64,000 nucleotides of DNA from SZUA-35 sp965530755 (GTDB lineage: Bacteria > Actinomycetota > Acidimicrobiia > Acidimicrobiales > SZUA-35). The translations under genes and the position numbers were made by a program. Below are positions 17,324 to 26,613 of this stretch, piece after piece. Under the pieces are notes generated by a model. It saw only the letters and a list, made by a program, of their open reading frames with translations, was not told where the DNA came from and ran no database searches. The stretch is from positions 87,630-151,629 of the forward strand of contig CBESNA010000002.1 in assembly GCA_965530755.1 (NCBI GenBank), written 5' to 3'. Each line of letters begins with the position of its first letter. Within the stretch, counting starts at the first letter, position 1.

Positions 17324-18400
17324 CTAGAGATCGATCACTGCGGCGACGGCAGGATCGTGGGTGCCGCCCAACGCCGTCAAGTAGTTGTCGCGTATGGCCT
17401 CGACCCCGCGGTTCTCCACGACGGACACGACCGGATCGATCCAGGGGGCGAACCACGACCACGCTGCGGCAAACCGCTCGTGGAAGGCGGCATGCCCGCC
17501 GCTCGCCGCCTCGGCGACGTTGGGAATGAAGAAGAATCGCCGCGTCGGGCCGGGTAGATCGCTGTTGTCGGCCCGAGCACCGAGATGGGTCCCCCCGACC
17601 AGGATGCTCTGGGTGAGTCTGTCGCCAAAGGCGCGATGAACCGAAGCGACCACGCCGGCGTTGCCTGACATGTCGACGAGCGCCGCAGTGCCGTCGAGGT
17701 CCAGGTCGAGGTCGTCGTAGGTGAGCACTAGGTCGTAGCAGCCCAGCGACGCAACGAATTCGGCGTTGGTGCTCGACGTGAGCCCGACCAGCTCCGGACG
17801 ATGTTGCCTGCGGCTCATCGATGCGGCGAACGAGATGGCGGTCTTGCTCGATGCGCTGGCAACGAGCACCCGCTGCGCTCCGAAGTCGTCGTTGTCCTCG
17901 AACTCGGCGCTCAGCATCCAGCCGGTCATGAACAGTGCCCAGAAGACGGGCTGGAGGTGGCGGAACCGGTCGACCGATGCCGGGTCATGCGAGGTCCGGT
18001 AGTAGCGGTTGTACCAAGGGTGCAAGGCTGCTCGATGTGGCACGCGATCGCTGAAGGTCGACGGGGACACGTCGCCCGGCTCGAGAACCAGATGGCCACC
18101 CATCGGGAGCAACCCGAAGATCTCTTCTCCGACGGGCAGGTCAGCGCTCCGGCTGTCGGCGACCGTTGCGAACCCCCACGCCGGAACGATGCCCCATCCC
18201 GGTCTTGATGCGGGGAAGAAGCTCCAGTACCCGAGGACATGTCCCGTTGCCGCGTACGACAAGTTGTTCGAGGTCAGGCCGATGCGATCGACGGTGACTC
18301 GGACCTGCCCGTCGTTCAGCTCCGCTGTCGCCGCGGCGGATGGGACCACCTCGACGTTGCCGATGTCGGACGTGTCGACGATCAGATCGGTGTTCGCCAT
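17324..18400 (-). CDS. DUF2855 family protein
   Basis: A 358-residue protein matching the DUF2855 family, which looks like a divergent medium-chain dehydrogenase/reductase without clear catalytic residues. Visible family segments are NNLSYAATGHVLGYWSFFPA and the central ASASSKTAISFA cofactor-like loop. The ATG at 18400 is chosen because the frame upstream (to 18511) runs into the cofD coding region and the sequence before it is not family-like. It lies just downstream of cofD on the same strand, 52 bp away, so co-transcription with cofD is likely. F420 or NAD(P)H use is conceivable but not shown. Confidence 0.83.
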   Translation of the reverse strand: MANTDLIVDTSDIGNVEVVPSAAATAELNDGQVRVTVDRIGLTSNNLSYAATGHVLGYWSFFPASRPGWGIVPAWGFATVADSRSADLPVGEEIFGLLPMGGHLVLEPGDVSPSTFSDRVPHRAALHPWYNRYYRTSHDPASVDRFRHLQPVFWALFMTGWMLSAEFEDNDDFGAQRVLVASASSKTAISFAASMSRRQHRPELVGLTSSTNAEFVASLGCYDLVLTYDDLDLDLDGTAALVDMSGNAGVVASVHRAFGDRLTQSILVGGTHLGARADNSDLPGPTRRFFFIPNVAEAASGGHAAFHERFAAAWSWFAPWIDPVVSVVENRGVEAIRDNYLTALGGTHDPAVAAVIDL

Positions 18401-18452
18401 GTGCCTGCTTCCGGTCGGGGACTCGAAAGTGTTGCACGCGCCGTGAGAACCG

Positions 18453-19430
18453 TCAGCCTCGGCTCGCTTGGGATCGGTCGAGGAGATCGGGGTCGAGGAG
18501 GAGTCGGGCAAGCGATTCCGTGACTCCTGGCTGCGACATGATCGTGTCGGCGACCACCGGGGACGGGCCGGCTTGCCGGACTGCGTCGGCGAGAGCGGCG
18601 TCGATGGTGTCGATCACGAGCGTCCCGACACGGTCGGCGTACCACTGGGCAACACCCACTGCGGATGATTCTCGACCGAGCTCCGCGAGGAGGCGATCGG
18701 CCGGCCCTTTCAGGGCCTTCCCACCGATGATCGGCGATACCGCGACGACGTCGGCTCGTCTGGCCTCGAGGGCCTCGGAGACGCCCGGAACGGCCAGCAC
18801 CGGATCGATCGATACGGCGGGGTTGGACGGCGCAATGATGATTCGGGCCGCGCCATCGATGGCCTCGAGCACCCCAGGCGCCGGACGCGCGTCGGTGGCT
18901 CCGTCGAATCGCACGGCGGTGACGGCCACATCGTGGCGACGACGCACGAAATACTCCTGGAACGTGATCTCACCTTCGTCGACCGTCGTGATCATGGTGC
19001 GAAGTCGATCGTGGGTCACAGGCAACAGACGGAGATCGAGGCCCCACGCCGCAGTGATCTCGGCGGTCACCATCGTGAGGTCGGCCCCTTCGGCGAGACG
19101 TTGGGTGCGGTGGAGGTGTGTTCCGAGGTCCCGATCACCGAGGCTGAACCAATCGACGCCTCCGTACCGACCGACCATCTCCATCGCTTGCCAGCTCTCA
19201 CCCTCGAGCCCCCAGCCCCGTTCGTCCGACACCGCGTCTGCCAGGGTGTAGGTGATCGTGTCGAGGTCGGGGCTGATGCGGAGTCCGTGGAGTTCGAGGT
19301 CATCGCCGACATTGGCGATGGCGGTGAGGTCGCCGCATGCAGCGGGCACCAGTCCTCGGAGAAGCCGTGCGGCTCCGACGCCGCCGCAGATGACGACGAC
19401 TGGGCCGAGGCCGTCCGGCACGTCAGGCAA
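18453..19430 (-). CDS. cofD: 2-phospho-L-lactate transferase (FbiA/CofD)
   Basis: A 325-residue enzyme that joins a phospholactyl or phosphoenolpyruvyl group to Fo, forming (dehydro) F420-0. Evidence is the opening VVICGGVGAARLLRGL, IANVGDDLELHGLRISPDLDT, WFSLGDRDLGTH, the IIAPSNPAVSIDPVL loop and SPIIGGKALKGPA, all characteristic of CofD/FbiA. The start overlaps the gmd end by 8 bp; an in-frame GTG at 19421 is possible. In the actinobacterial pathway the donor is usually phosphoenolpyruvate. cofE lies downstream, separated by DUF2855 and a divergent gene. Confidence 0.93.
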   Translation of the reverse strand: MPDVPDGLGPVVVICGGVGAARLLRGLVPAACGDLTAIANVGDDLELHGLRISPDLDTITYTLADAVSDERGWGLEGESWQAMEMVGRYGGVDWFSLGDRDLGTHLHRTQRLAEGADLTMVTAEITAAWGLDLRLLPVTHDRLRTMITTVDEGEITFQEYFVRRRHDVAVTAVRFDGATDARPAPGVLEAIDGAARIIIAPSNPAVSIDPVLAVPGVSEALEARRADVVAVSPIIGGKALKGPADRLLAELGRESSAVGVAQWYADRVGTLVIDTIDAALADAVRQAGPSPVVADTIMSQPGVTESLARLLLDPDLLDRSQASRG

Positions 19431-20403
19431 GTTCGCGTTGCTGGCGGGCCACGAGATCGAGATCGCCGTCGACCATCATCGTGACCAGCTCGGTGAACGG
19501 GGTCTTCGACTGCCAGCCGAGCTTCGTCTTGGCCTTCGACGCATCGCCGATGAGGAGGTCGACCTCGGCCGGGCGCATGAAGGCCTTGTCCTGCACGACG
19601 TAGTCCTGCCAGTCGAGGTCGACGTGGCCGAATGCGACCTCGCAGAATTCCTGGACCGAATGGGTCTCCTCTGTGGAGATCACGTAGTCATCCGGCTCAT
19701 CCTGCTGGAGCATCAGCCACATCGCCTCGACGTAGTCTGCGGCGAAACCCCAGTCGCGCTGAGGGTGGAGGTCGCCGAGGCGAAGCTCGTTGGTCAGCCC
19801 GAGCTTGATCCGAGCTACGTGGTTGCTGATCTTGCGAGTGACGAACTCGAGTCCACGACGGGGCGACTCGTGGTTGAACAGAATGCCGCTCGATGCGTGC
19901 AGCTTGTAGCTCTCCCGATAGTTCACGGTGATCCAGTGGCCGTAGACCTTCGCCACCCCGTAGGGGCTGCGGGGATAGAAGGGCGTCTCCTCGGTCTGCG
20001 GGACGGACTGGACCTTGCCGAACATCTCCGAGCTCGAGGCCTGGTAGAAGCGGATCTCCGGGTTGGTGTTCTTGACTGCGTTGAGGATGCGGGTGACGCC
20101 GAGTGCGGTGGTCTCCCCGGTCAGCACCGCCTGCTGCCATGACGTCTGGACGAACGACTGGGCCGCCAGGTTGTAGACCTCGTCAGGGTTGACCTGGCGC
20201 ATCAGCTCGCTCAGGGAGCTCTCGTCGAGAAGGTCGCCCTGCACGATGTGGAGATCGTCCTGGATGTGTGCGACGCGCTCGAAATTCACGGTGCTCGATC
20301 GTCTGACCATGCCATAGACCTCGTAGTCCTTCTCGAGAAGGAGTTCGGCCAGGTAGGAGCCGTCCTGGCCGGTCAGGCCGGTGATGAGTGCTCGTTTGGT
20401 CAT
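19423..20403 (-). CDS. gmd: GDP-mannose 4,6-dehydratase
   Basis: A 326-residue extended SDR that converts GDP-mannose to GDP-4-keto-6-deoxymannose. The cofactor motif TGLTGQDGSYLAELLL (8-23), the ASSSEMFG segment (122-129) with catalytic Ser/Glu, and Tyr148-X3-Lys152 (YGVAK) are present, as is FNHESPRRG. Length and motifs match GMD closely. The gene overlaps rmd by 4 bp, so the two act as a unit; the substrate comes from manC at 11.1-12.2 kb. Cytosolic. Confidence 0.94.
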   Translation of the reverse strand: MTKRALITGLTGQDGSYLAELLLEKDYEVYGMVRRSSTVNFERVAHIQDDLHIVQGDLLDESSLSELMRQVNPDEVYNLAAQSFVQTSWQQAVLTGETTALGVTRILNAVKNTNPEIRFYQASSSEMFGKVQSVPQTEETPFYPRSPYGVAKVYGHWITVNYRESYKLHASSGILFNHESPRRGLEFVTRKISNHVARIKLGLTNELRLGDLHPQRDWGFAADYVEAMWLMLQQDEPDDYVISTEETHSVQEFCEVAFGHVDLDWQDYVVQDKAFMRPAEVDLLIGDASKAKTKLGWQSKTPFTELVTMMVDGDLDLVARQQRELA

Positions 20404-21338
20404 GTCTGCTGCCTGTCGTCGGCCTCGGCTGTCGAGGGGTCAGTGGTGCGTTCTCTGGCGTCGGCGAGGACGTCCATCAGGGTGTCGGTGAGTGGGATGG
20501 AAGGCTCCCACCCGGTGTCGCGCCGTAAGGCGTCGAAGCTGCCACGCAACACCGGTAGGTCGACCGGACGCACGAGGTCGAGGTCGGGTTCGGTCGTGAT
20601 CGGAACGGTGGCGGCCGCGATCAGGTCGTCGAGGATTGTGGACATCGCCACGGCCTTCCCAGTGCACACGTTGTAGGTGGCACCGCTGCTTCCGGCGGTG
20701 GCGATCAGGCGGTAGGCCCGCACGACGTCTCGCACGTCGGTGAAGTCGCGTTCGGGGCTCAGGTCGCCGTGGGTGACGACACCTTCGCCCGCGAGCTCGG
20801 CGCTTGCGATCTTCGATGCGATCGCAGGAGCGAAGAAGTTGGTCGACTGTCCCGGCCCGATGTGGTTGAACGGTCGGACGATGATGACATCGAGGCCCCA
20901 ACCGCGGTGGTACTGCTGTGCGATCGCTTCTGCCGCCTGCTTGCTCGATCCGTAGGGTGAGCGGGGCTGGAGCGGCGCTGACTCGGTCAACGGCAGTGAC
21001 GCGGGGCTGGCGATGCCGTAGACGTCGGCGCTGCTGACCACCACGACCCGGTCGACGTGTTGAAGGCGGGCGGCCTCGAGGATCGAGAGCGTCCCTGCCG
21101 CATTGAGGCGGAAGGTCTCCAACGGTCGCTTCCACGAGGCACCGACATCGCTGAACCCAGCGAGGTGGTAGATCACGTTCGGCTGTTCGGACGCGATCTT
21201 GGCGCTCCACGCGTCGGTGTCGAGGAGGTCTGGCCCGTTCTGGTGCCCCACGGCCACCACTTCGTCGCCCGCCTCTTCGAGATGGCGGACCAGGTGCGGC
21301 CCGACGAATCCTGTCGCACCGGAAATGAGCGCTCGCAT
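20400..21338 (-). CDS. rmd: GDP-4-dehydro-6-deoxymannose reductase
   Basis: A 312-residue extended SDR. Features are GATGFVGPHL at 7-16, SSADVYG, the YGSSKQAAE active site and FNHIGPGQ, a signature of GDP-6-deoxy-lyxo-4-hexulose reductases. With gmd it would produce GDP-D-rhamnose (6-deoxymannose); GDP-6-deoxytalose by a related reductase is an alternative. The ATG at 21338 has GGAGA 6 nt upstream, which favours it over the longer frame to 21383. Confidence 0.87.
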   Translation of the reverse strand: MRALISGATGFVGPHLVRHLEEAGDEVVAVGHQNGPDLLDTDAWSAKIASEQPNVIYHLAGFSDVGASWKRPLETFRLNAAGTLSILEAARLQHVDRVVVVSSADVYGIASPASLPLTESAPLQPRSPYGSSKQAAEAIAQQYHRGWGLDVIIVRPFNHIGPGQSTNFFAPAIASKIASAELAGEGVVTHGDLSPERDFTDVRDVVRAYRLIATAGSSGATYNVCTGKAVAMSTILDDLIAAATVPITTEPDLDLVRPVDLPVLRGSFDALRRDTGWEPSIPLTDTLMDVLADARERTTDPSTAEADDRQQT

Positions 21339-21364
21339 CGGTTCTCCGGACGTCACGTTCGCCA

Positions 21365-21370
21365 ACACTA
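21365..21370 (-). promoter_or_regulatory. -10 element for rmd-gmd
   Basis: TAGTGT on the minus strand lies 26 nt before the rmd ATG, leaving a short leader that contains the GGAGA ribosome site. Confidence 0.4.
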
Positions 21371-21420
21371 GCGGCGCAGGCATCGCGCCCGGGGTGACTC
21401 CGCACCGATTCGACGAGCAG

Positions 21421-21426
21421 TAGGCT
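21421..21426 (+). promoter_or_regulatory. Leaderless -10 element for the giant glycosyltransferase gene
   Basis: TAGGCT is followed by 9 nt and the GTG at 21436. Confidence 0.45.
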
Positions 21427-21435
21427 CGCGCGCTC

Positions 21436-24400
21436 GTGACCGAGTCCTATTCAGCGGATCCCGCCGCTCCGCCCGTCGTTCAGCTCGCGGACCCCGTGAC
21501 GTCAGACGACGGACGATCAGATGACGGCAGCGACGCGCCGGCGATCGTTGCGGTCTGCATCAGTAGCGATGCTGGTGATGATCTCGAGGCGTGCCTCGGG
21601 TCGCTCGCCGATCAGGATTATCCGAATCTGTCGATTCTCGTGATCGACGCCGGGAACGAATCCCCGATCGCCGAGCGGGTTGCGGCCGCTGCTCCGTCGG
21701 CGTATCTCCATCGTCTCCAGTCCGACCCCGGCTTCAGCGCCGCGGCCAATCAGGCGGCCACGCTCGTGCAGGACGCCGCGTTCCTTCTCTTCTGCACCGA
21801 TGCGGTGGTCCTCGAGCCGCACACCACCACCGCGCTTGCCGAGGAGATGTTCCGCTCGAACGCCGGCATCGTCACGCCGAAGTTCGTCGAGTGGGATGAC
21901 CCCCGTCGACTGATGAGCGTCGGGATGGGCGCCGACCACTATGGCGTCAAGGTTGGACTGATCGAGCCACGCGAGTTCGATCAGGAACAGCACGACGGTG
22001 TCCGGGACGTCTTCGTGGCGCCGACCGGAGTGCAGTTGATCCGGCGCGATCTGTTCACCTCGCTCGGCGGATTCGATCCGTCGTTGGGATCGGAGAACGA
22101 AGACCTCGATCTGTGCTGGCGGGCTCACGTGGCCGGCGCTCGAATCGTGGTCAACCCGAGCACGACAGTGAGAATTCGTCCGGTCGAACCGGACTCACAG
22201 CCGTCGCGGCAGATGATCAAGAATCGGTTGCGCAGTCTTCTCGTGACCTCGTCGCGTTGGACGCTGGTTCGAGCGCTCCCGATGGCCGTGCTCCTGATCG
22301 TTGCCGAAGCGGTGGGTTTGCTCTTCTCGGGGAAGCGGGCTCGGGCGGTCGGCGCCCTCGGCGTGATTCCGGCGACCATCTCCGACATCAAGGACATCCG
22401 CACGAGGCGGGCGAAACTCGAGCAACTTCGGCAGGTGCCGGATGCCGAGGTCAGAGCGTTGCAGGTCGGAGGCTCGGCGCGAGTTGCCGACTACGCCAGA
22501 AGCCGCTTCGGTGCCAGTCAGGACCGACTGGCCGGTCTGGTCGGATCGGTACGAGACAACCTCAGTGGCGATGAGCTCACCGCCCAGCGGGTGGCCGCGC
22601 TCGGCGCCATGTTGTTGGGAGCGCTGTTCCTGTTCGGTAGCCGCTCGCTGATCGGGGCAGGAATCGTGCCGGTCGGTCAGATCCCGCAGCTCCCGGGGTC
22701 CGGCACGTTGCTCGGCGAATGGTGGAGTGGTTGGCGTTCGGCCGGAAGCGGTGGAGTCCACGCCGCTCCGGTGCTGTTCTTCGTGCTCGGGGTGCTTCGC
22801 ATCGTCTTCTTTTGGGCCACGGGATTGTTCGACACGCTGCTGGTGCTCGGCCCGCTGATCGCCGGAGCCGTCGGTACATGGCGCCTGGCCAAGCCCTTGG
22901 GCAGTCCTCGGGCTGCGATCGCGGCGACCTTCGCCTACGCCCTCAACCCTCTGCCGATGAGCATCATCGCCGCCGGCCGATGGCAGGTGCTGGTGGTCTG
23001 GGGCGCTGCCCCGTTCATCGTGGCGTCGGCGTTGCGGCTGCAGTGCGAGGCTCCGTTCGACCGTTCGGCAGCCGGCGGGCCGCATCGGCTCAGCATCCGG
23101 CTTCTCCGATTCGGGCTTCTCGTTGCCGCCGTCGCAACGGCGGCTCCGATGGTCGTGGTCCTCGCTGTGATCGTGCTGGTGGCGCTCGCCATCGGGTCGG
23201 TGCTCATTGCCCGCCCGGCCGGACTGCGGTCGCTCGCCCTCGGCGTCCCCGTTGCCTTGCTGACATCGCTGGCACTCCACCTGCCCTGGTCGCTCCAGGT
23301 GATCACCGACGGTTCGTGGCGATGGGTGATCGGGCCGGAATCGGCCAACGCAACCTTTGATTCCATGGCTGACCTCGTCCGCTTCGCTCCGGGTCTGGCC
23401 GGCCCGGGCACCCTGATCGTCGGCGTCATCATCGTTGCCGGGATGGCGCTCATCATTGCCAAGTCCCAACGATTCGATGTCGCGGCAAGAGGCCTTTCGC
23501 TCGCCGTCGTCGCGTGGATTCTCGCGTGGGCCGGTCGTCGCGAGTACGTGCCCATCGAGGTGCCAGGCGCCGATGCACTGCTCTGTCTCGCGGCCGTTGG
23601 CGTCGCCTTGGCAGTGGCGGCTGCGGTCCGCGCCCTCGAACTCGACCTCGGTCGTCGGAGTTCGTCTGTTCAGTCGGTACTACGGGGGGTGGTCGGGCTC
23701 GGGCTGGCACTTGTCACGTTGCTCGGCTTCCAGTCTGCGCTCGACGGACGATGGGGCATGCCGACGCAGAGCCACATTGGATTCGCGCGGCTGCTGCTCG
23801 ATGGGCAACCCGAACCGGTACGGACGCTGTGGATCGGCGCATCCGAGGTGCTCCCGATCGATGGTGCCGACTCGCCTGGTGGCATCCACTTCGGAGTGAG
23901 CGAAGGCACCGACATCGACATCGTCAACCGTTACGCGCCGGCGACCAACGAGATCGATGCCGAGATCGGCGATCGCCTGGACCTCGTCGTCGACGGCCAG
24001 ACGGACCGGGTCGGGCGTCTCCTGGCTGCCTACGGCATCGATCTGGTCATCGTTGTCCCGTCGCTCGGGCCGCCTCCATACGACGGGCCTCGCTACGAGC
24101 CCGGCAATGGCATCGAGTCCGTGCTGAGTCGCCAGCTCGATCTGCAGAGGGTTACTGGGACGTTGGGCCTTCGCGTCTACCGCAACGCGGCCTCCGCCGG
24201 AGCGGCGCAAGTCGTCGAAGGACAGCCGCCACCGATCGAGGTGGCGGATCAACTGTCGGCCGAGACGGGTCTGCGCTCCCGGGCGCCGTTCCGCTACGGC
24301 CGAACGGGTCACTGGGTGGGTCTCGACCCCGCGGTCGACGAGGCGTACCTCATCATCGACGGCGAAGGCTGGGTCGCAGGCAACGAGGGCAGCTCGATCG

Positions 24401-24564
24401 TCGCCTTCGACGACCACCACCTGCAGGTCCAGGCGGGCGGTGACGCAGTGATATCGGCCAGGTTCGGAACATCGACGGTCAGCCGTATGTTGCTCGTGCT
24501 GCAGCTTCTCGCCATAGGCGTCGGCATCGTGCTCTCGCAGCCCGAACGCGAGGAGCAACCGTGA
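21436..24564 (+). CDS. Giant membrane glycosyltransferase family 2 protein
   Basis: A 1042-residue protein. Residues ~37-250 form a GT2 (GT-A) domain with VAVCISSDAGDDLEACLGSL, VIDAG and ENEDLDLCWRAHVAG; the usual DXD is not obvious (the FCTDAV segment is the candidate). From about 275 to 790 there are many hydrophobic segments, then a soluble domain (~800-1010) and a final transmembrane helix. The layout matches the large GT2 membrane proteins found beside DUF5719 genes in Actinobacteria. The role is probably envelope glycan assembly; donor and acceptor are unknown. It overlaps the DUF5719 gene by 4 bp. Confidence 0.88.
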   Translation: MTESYSADPAAPPVVQLADPVTSDDGRSDDGSDAPAIVAVCISSDAGDDLEACLGSLADQDYPNLSILVIDAGNESPIAERVAAAAPSAYLHRLQSDPGFSAAANQAATLVQDAAFLLFCTDAVVLEPHTTTALAEEMFRSNAGIVTPKFVEWDDPRRLMSVGMGADHYGVKVGLIEPREFDQEQHDGVRDVFVAPTGVQLIRRDLFTSLGGFDPSLGSENEDLDLCWRAHVAGARIVVNPSTTVRIRPVEPDSQPSRQMIKNRLRSLLVTSSRWTLVRALPMAVLLIVAEAVGLLFSGKRARAVGALGVIPATISDIKDIRTRRAKLEQLRQVPDAEVRALQVGGSARVADYARSRFGASQDRLAGLVGSVRDNLSGDELTAQRVAALGAMLLGALFLFGSRSLIGAGIVPVGQIPQLPGSGTLLGEWWSGWRSAGSGGVHAAPVLFFVLGVLRIVFFWATGLFDTLLVLGPLIAGAVGTWRLAKPLGSPRAAIAATFAYALNPLPMSIIAAGRWQVLVVWGAAPFIVASALRLQCEAPFDRSAAGGPHRLSIRLLRFGLLVAAVATAAPMVVVLAVIVLVALAIGSVLIARPAGLRSLALGVPVALLTSLALHLPWSLQVITDGSWRWVIGPESANATFDSMADLVRFAPGLAGPGTLIVGVIIVAGMALIIAKSQRFDVAARGLSLAVVAWILAWAGRREYVPIEVPGADALLCLAAVGVALAVAAAVRALELDLGRRSSSVQSVLRGVVGLGLALVTLLGFQSALDGRWGMPTQSHIGFARLLLDGQPEPVRTLWIGASEVLPIDGADSPGGIHFGVSEGTDIDIVNRYAPATNEIDAEIGDRLDLVVDGQTDRVGRLLAAYGIDLVIVVPSLGPPPYDGPRYEPGNGIESVLSRQLDLQRVTGTLGLRVYRNAASAGAAQVVEGQPPPIEVADQLSAETGLRSRAPFRYGRTGHWVGLDPAVDEAYLIIDGEGWVAGNEGSSIVAFDDHHLQVQAGGDAVISARFGTSTVSRMLLVLQLLAIGVGIVLSQPEREEQP

Positions 24565-26123
24565 TCCGATGGACGACAATCGTGATTCTGGTCGGATCCT
24601 TGATTGGCGCAGTGTTGTTCGACCGGGTCGACCGGGATCCCACGGTCGTTGCTGCCCCCGAGGTGGTCGCTCGAGACACGCCTCTCATGATCCAACCAGC
24701 GCCGCTCGGTTCGTCGTGGTTCTGTCCGATCGGTTCGGCGGGCGTCGATACCTATGCCGATGCCGAGATCACGATCGCGAACGTCGGCTCAGATGATGCG
24801 GTCGCCAACCTCGACGTTCGGACCGGCGACGGTCCGGGCCCGGGTCTGCGGCTCGAGGTGGCCGCCGGGACGTCGGAAACGGTCGCACTGTCGTCGCTCG
24901 GCGCATTCGACGCCGCCGCCGCAAGCGTCGAGGTGATCGGGGGAGAGGGTGTCGTGAGCCACCGCGTCACCACCGCTGCCGGAGTGTCGGAGGCGCCCTG
25001 TTCCTCGGGGTCGTCGTCCACGTGGTACTTCGGCGGCGGCCCGACCACCACAGACACAGCCCAGTACATCGCCCTTCTCAACCCCTACCCGAACGACGTC
25101 GTGTTCCGTGCCGAGTTCCAGACACCGACTCGAGTGCGCCAACCCAACGAGCTCGAAGCGAAAACGGTGCCGGCGCAGTCAGTGGTCGTCATCGACGTTG
25201 GTGCGTTCGTCGCTCCCGAAGACGTCGTGGCCATCAGGATCGAGACCGTGGCAGGTGGCCAGCTCGTGGTGGAACGGCTCTTCGTCCTCGACGGATCGAT
25301 CGCACCGGCCGGTGCGACCCTCGAGGCCGCTGTAGCCGACCCCGCCCTCGGGTGGACCATGCCCGCTGGTCGTCTCCATTCCGGTGGTGACAACACCCTC
25401 ACCGTCTTCAATCCGACGACTGATGTTGCCGAGGTCGATGTTCGCCTCGATCCCCTCGGGGTCGGCGATCGCTCTCTGTTCGGCCTCGTGCCGATCGAGC
25501 TCACCGTGCAACCGGGCCGGCTGGCCACCATCGATCTGCGGGTCACGGCGAGCCAACTGGATCTGCCATCTCCCTATGACGTCGGCGTCACGGTGACCTC
25601 GGCCAACGGGGTTCCCGTAGTCGTGCACCACTGGCAGGCTCATCCGAGTGTCGCCTCTGCCGGTGTGGAAGACGGGAGCGAGCGACGTCGTCAGGACGAC
25701 GGCGAGGTGCCGGCCGAGGAGCTTCCTCCGGCGCTCGAAGGACCAACTTACGTCCAGCCGACGGCCCGCCGGGGCATCGCTTCGAGCCACGGCTCACCGA
25801 CCGCCTCGACCCGCTGGGTCGCAGCGTCCGTTTCGTTGCTGCCCGACAATGGCAGCGCCGTGATCGTCTTTGCCGAGGAGGGGGCCTTGGTCGAGGTTCG
25901 GTTGCTCGTTGGGGGATCGCTCGGTTCTCCGGTGCGGGCCTCGGTCGACTCGACGGGTCGCTCGGTGATTCCGCTGAACCCGATCGCCGCCCAGGCGGCC
26001 GTGGTCGTGACAGCAGATCGACCGGTGATCGCCGAATTGCAGTTGGTCGGTCCCGATCGTTACGACGTCGTTGGCATGGTGCCCAGCTCGGGAGGCGTCC
26101 CGGCGGGAGCCGTCGACGGATGA
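24561..26123 (+). CDS. DUF5719 family exported protein
   Basis: A 520-residue protein with an N-terminal anchor at residues 5-20 and a long external region of repeated beta-rich modules. WFCPIGSAG near residues 53-61 is the family-like opening of the external part. DUF5719 proteins occur next to a large GT2 gene in many Actinobacteria, suggesting a joint role in surface glycan assembly, but no activity is known. The GTG start overlaps the upstream stop (GTGA) and the end overlaps the thioredoxin-like gene (ATGA), so it is the middle of a coupled cluster. Confidence 0.85.
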   Translation: MIRWTTIVILVGSLIGAVLFDRVDRDPTVVAAPEVVARDTPLMIQPAPLGSSWFCPIGSAGVDTYADAEITIANVGSDDAVANLDVRTGDGPGPGLRLEVAAGTSETVALSSLGAFDAAAASVEVIGGEGVVSHRVTTAAGVSEAPCSSGSSSTWYFGGGPTTTDTAQYIALLNPYPNDVVFRAEFQTPTRVRQPNELEAKTVPAQSVVVIDVGAFVAPEDVVAIRIETVAGGQLVVERLFVLDGSIAPAGATLEAAVADPALGWTMPAGRLHSGGDNTLTVFNPTTDVAEVDVRLDPLGVGDRSLFGLVPIELTVQPGRLATIDLRVTASQLDLPSPYDVGVTVTSANGVPVVVHHWQAHPSVASAGVEDGSERRRQDDGEVPAEELPPALEGPTYVQPTARRGIASSHGSPTASTRWVAASVSLLPDNGSAVIVFAEEGALVEVRLLVGGSLGSPVRASVDSTGRSVIPLNPIAAQAAVVVTADRPVIAELQLVGPDRYDVVGMVPSSGGVPAGAVDG

Positions 26124-26530
26124 CGCGGCTGGTGATCTTGGCGGTGTTGATCGTGGTGGCCCTTGGCGTCGCCTGGCTTCTCCAGCGGCGCCGGCCTGAG
26201 CCGCCGAGCGCCCCGTCCTACCGGGCGCCGTCGCAGCTCGACCGTTCGGAGTTCGCCGGGGAGGTGGGGGCCTCGCTCGTCGTGGTGTTCTCCTCGGCCA
26301 CCTGCAACAGCTGTCCGGCTGTTTGGGACGCGGTGGTCCGCTCGCAGCGAGCGGGTGTCGTGACCGAACGCATCGACGTTCAGGACGACCCCAAACGCCA
26401 CGAGCGCTACCGCATCGACGGCGTTCCGACCACCCTTGTGGTCGACGGTGATGGCGTCGTGCGGACGAGTTTCTTCGGCCCTCTTGCCGACGGCGTTCTC
26501 GAGGACGCCCTCGACGCTCTTTCTGCTTGA
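26120..26530 (+). CDS. Membrane-anchored thioredoxin-like protein
   Basis: A 136-residue protein: transmembrane segment at 4-20, then a thioredoxin fold with the redox pair Cys62-X2-Cys65 (CNSC) and cis-Pro103 in GVPTT. The basic QRRR directly after the helix would, by the positive-inside rule, keep the domain in the cytosol, which is unusual for anchored thioredoxins, so the topology is uncertain. It is coupled by overlap to DUF5719, so its client may be an exported protein of this cluster. Confidence 0.85.
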   Translation: MTRLVILAVLIVVALGVAWLLQRRRPEPPSAPSYRAPSQLDRSEFAGEVGASLVVVFSSATCNSCPAVWDAVVRSQRAGVVTERIDVQDDPKRHERYRIDGVPTTLVVDGDGVVRTSFFGPLADGVLEDALDALSA

Positions 26531-26613
26531 GCGTGCCCGCCGGTGATGTCCGGATCCGGTCAATGTCGCGGCGCGCCCGTCTCGAAGACGCGACTGGCGG
26601 TACGTTCCGAAAG

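Noticed and set aside
18401..18511. Extended N-terminus of the DUF2855 protein
   Set aside because: The extra codons lie in cofD and are not family-like; the ATG at 18400 fits better.
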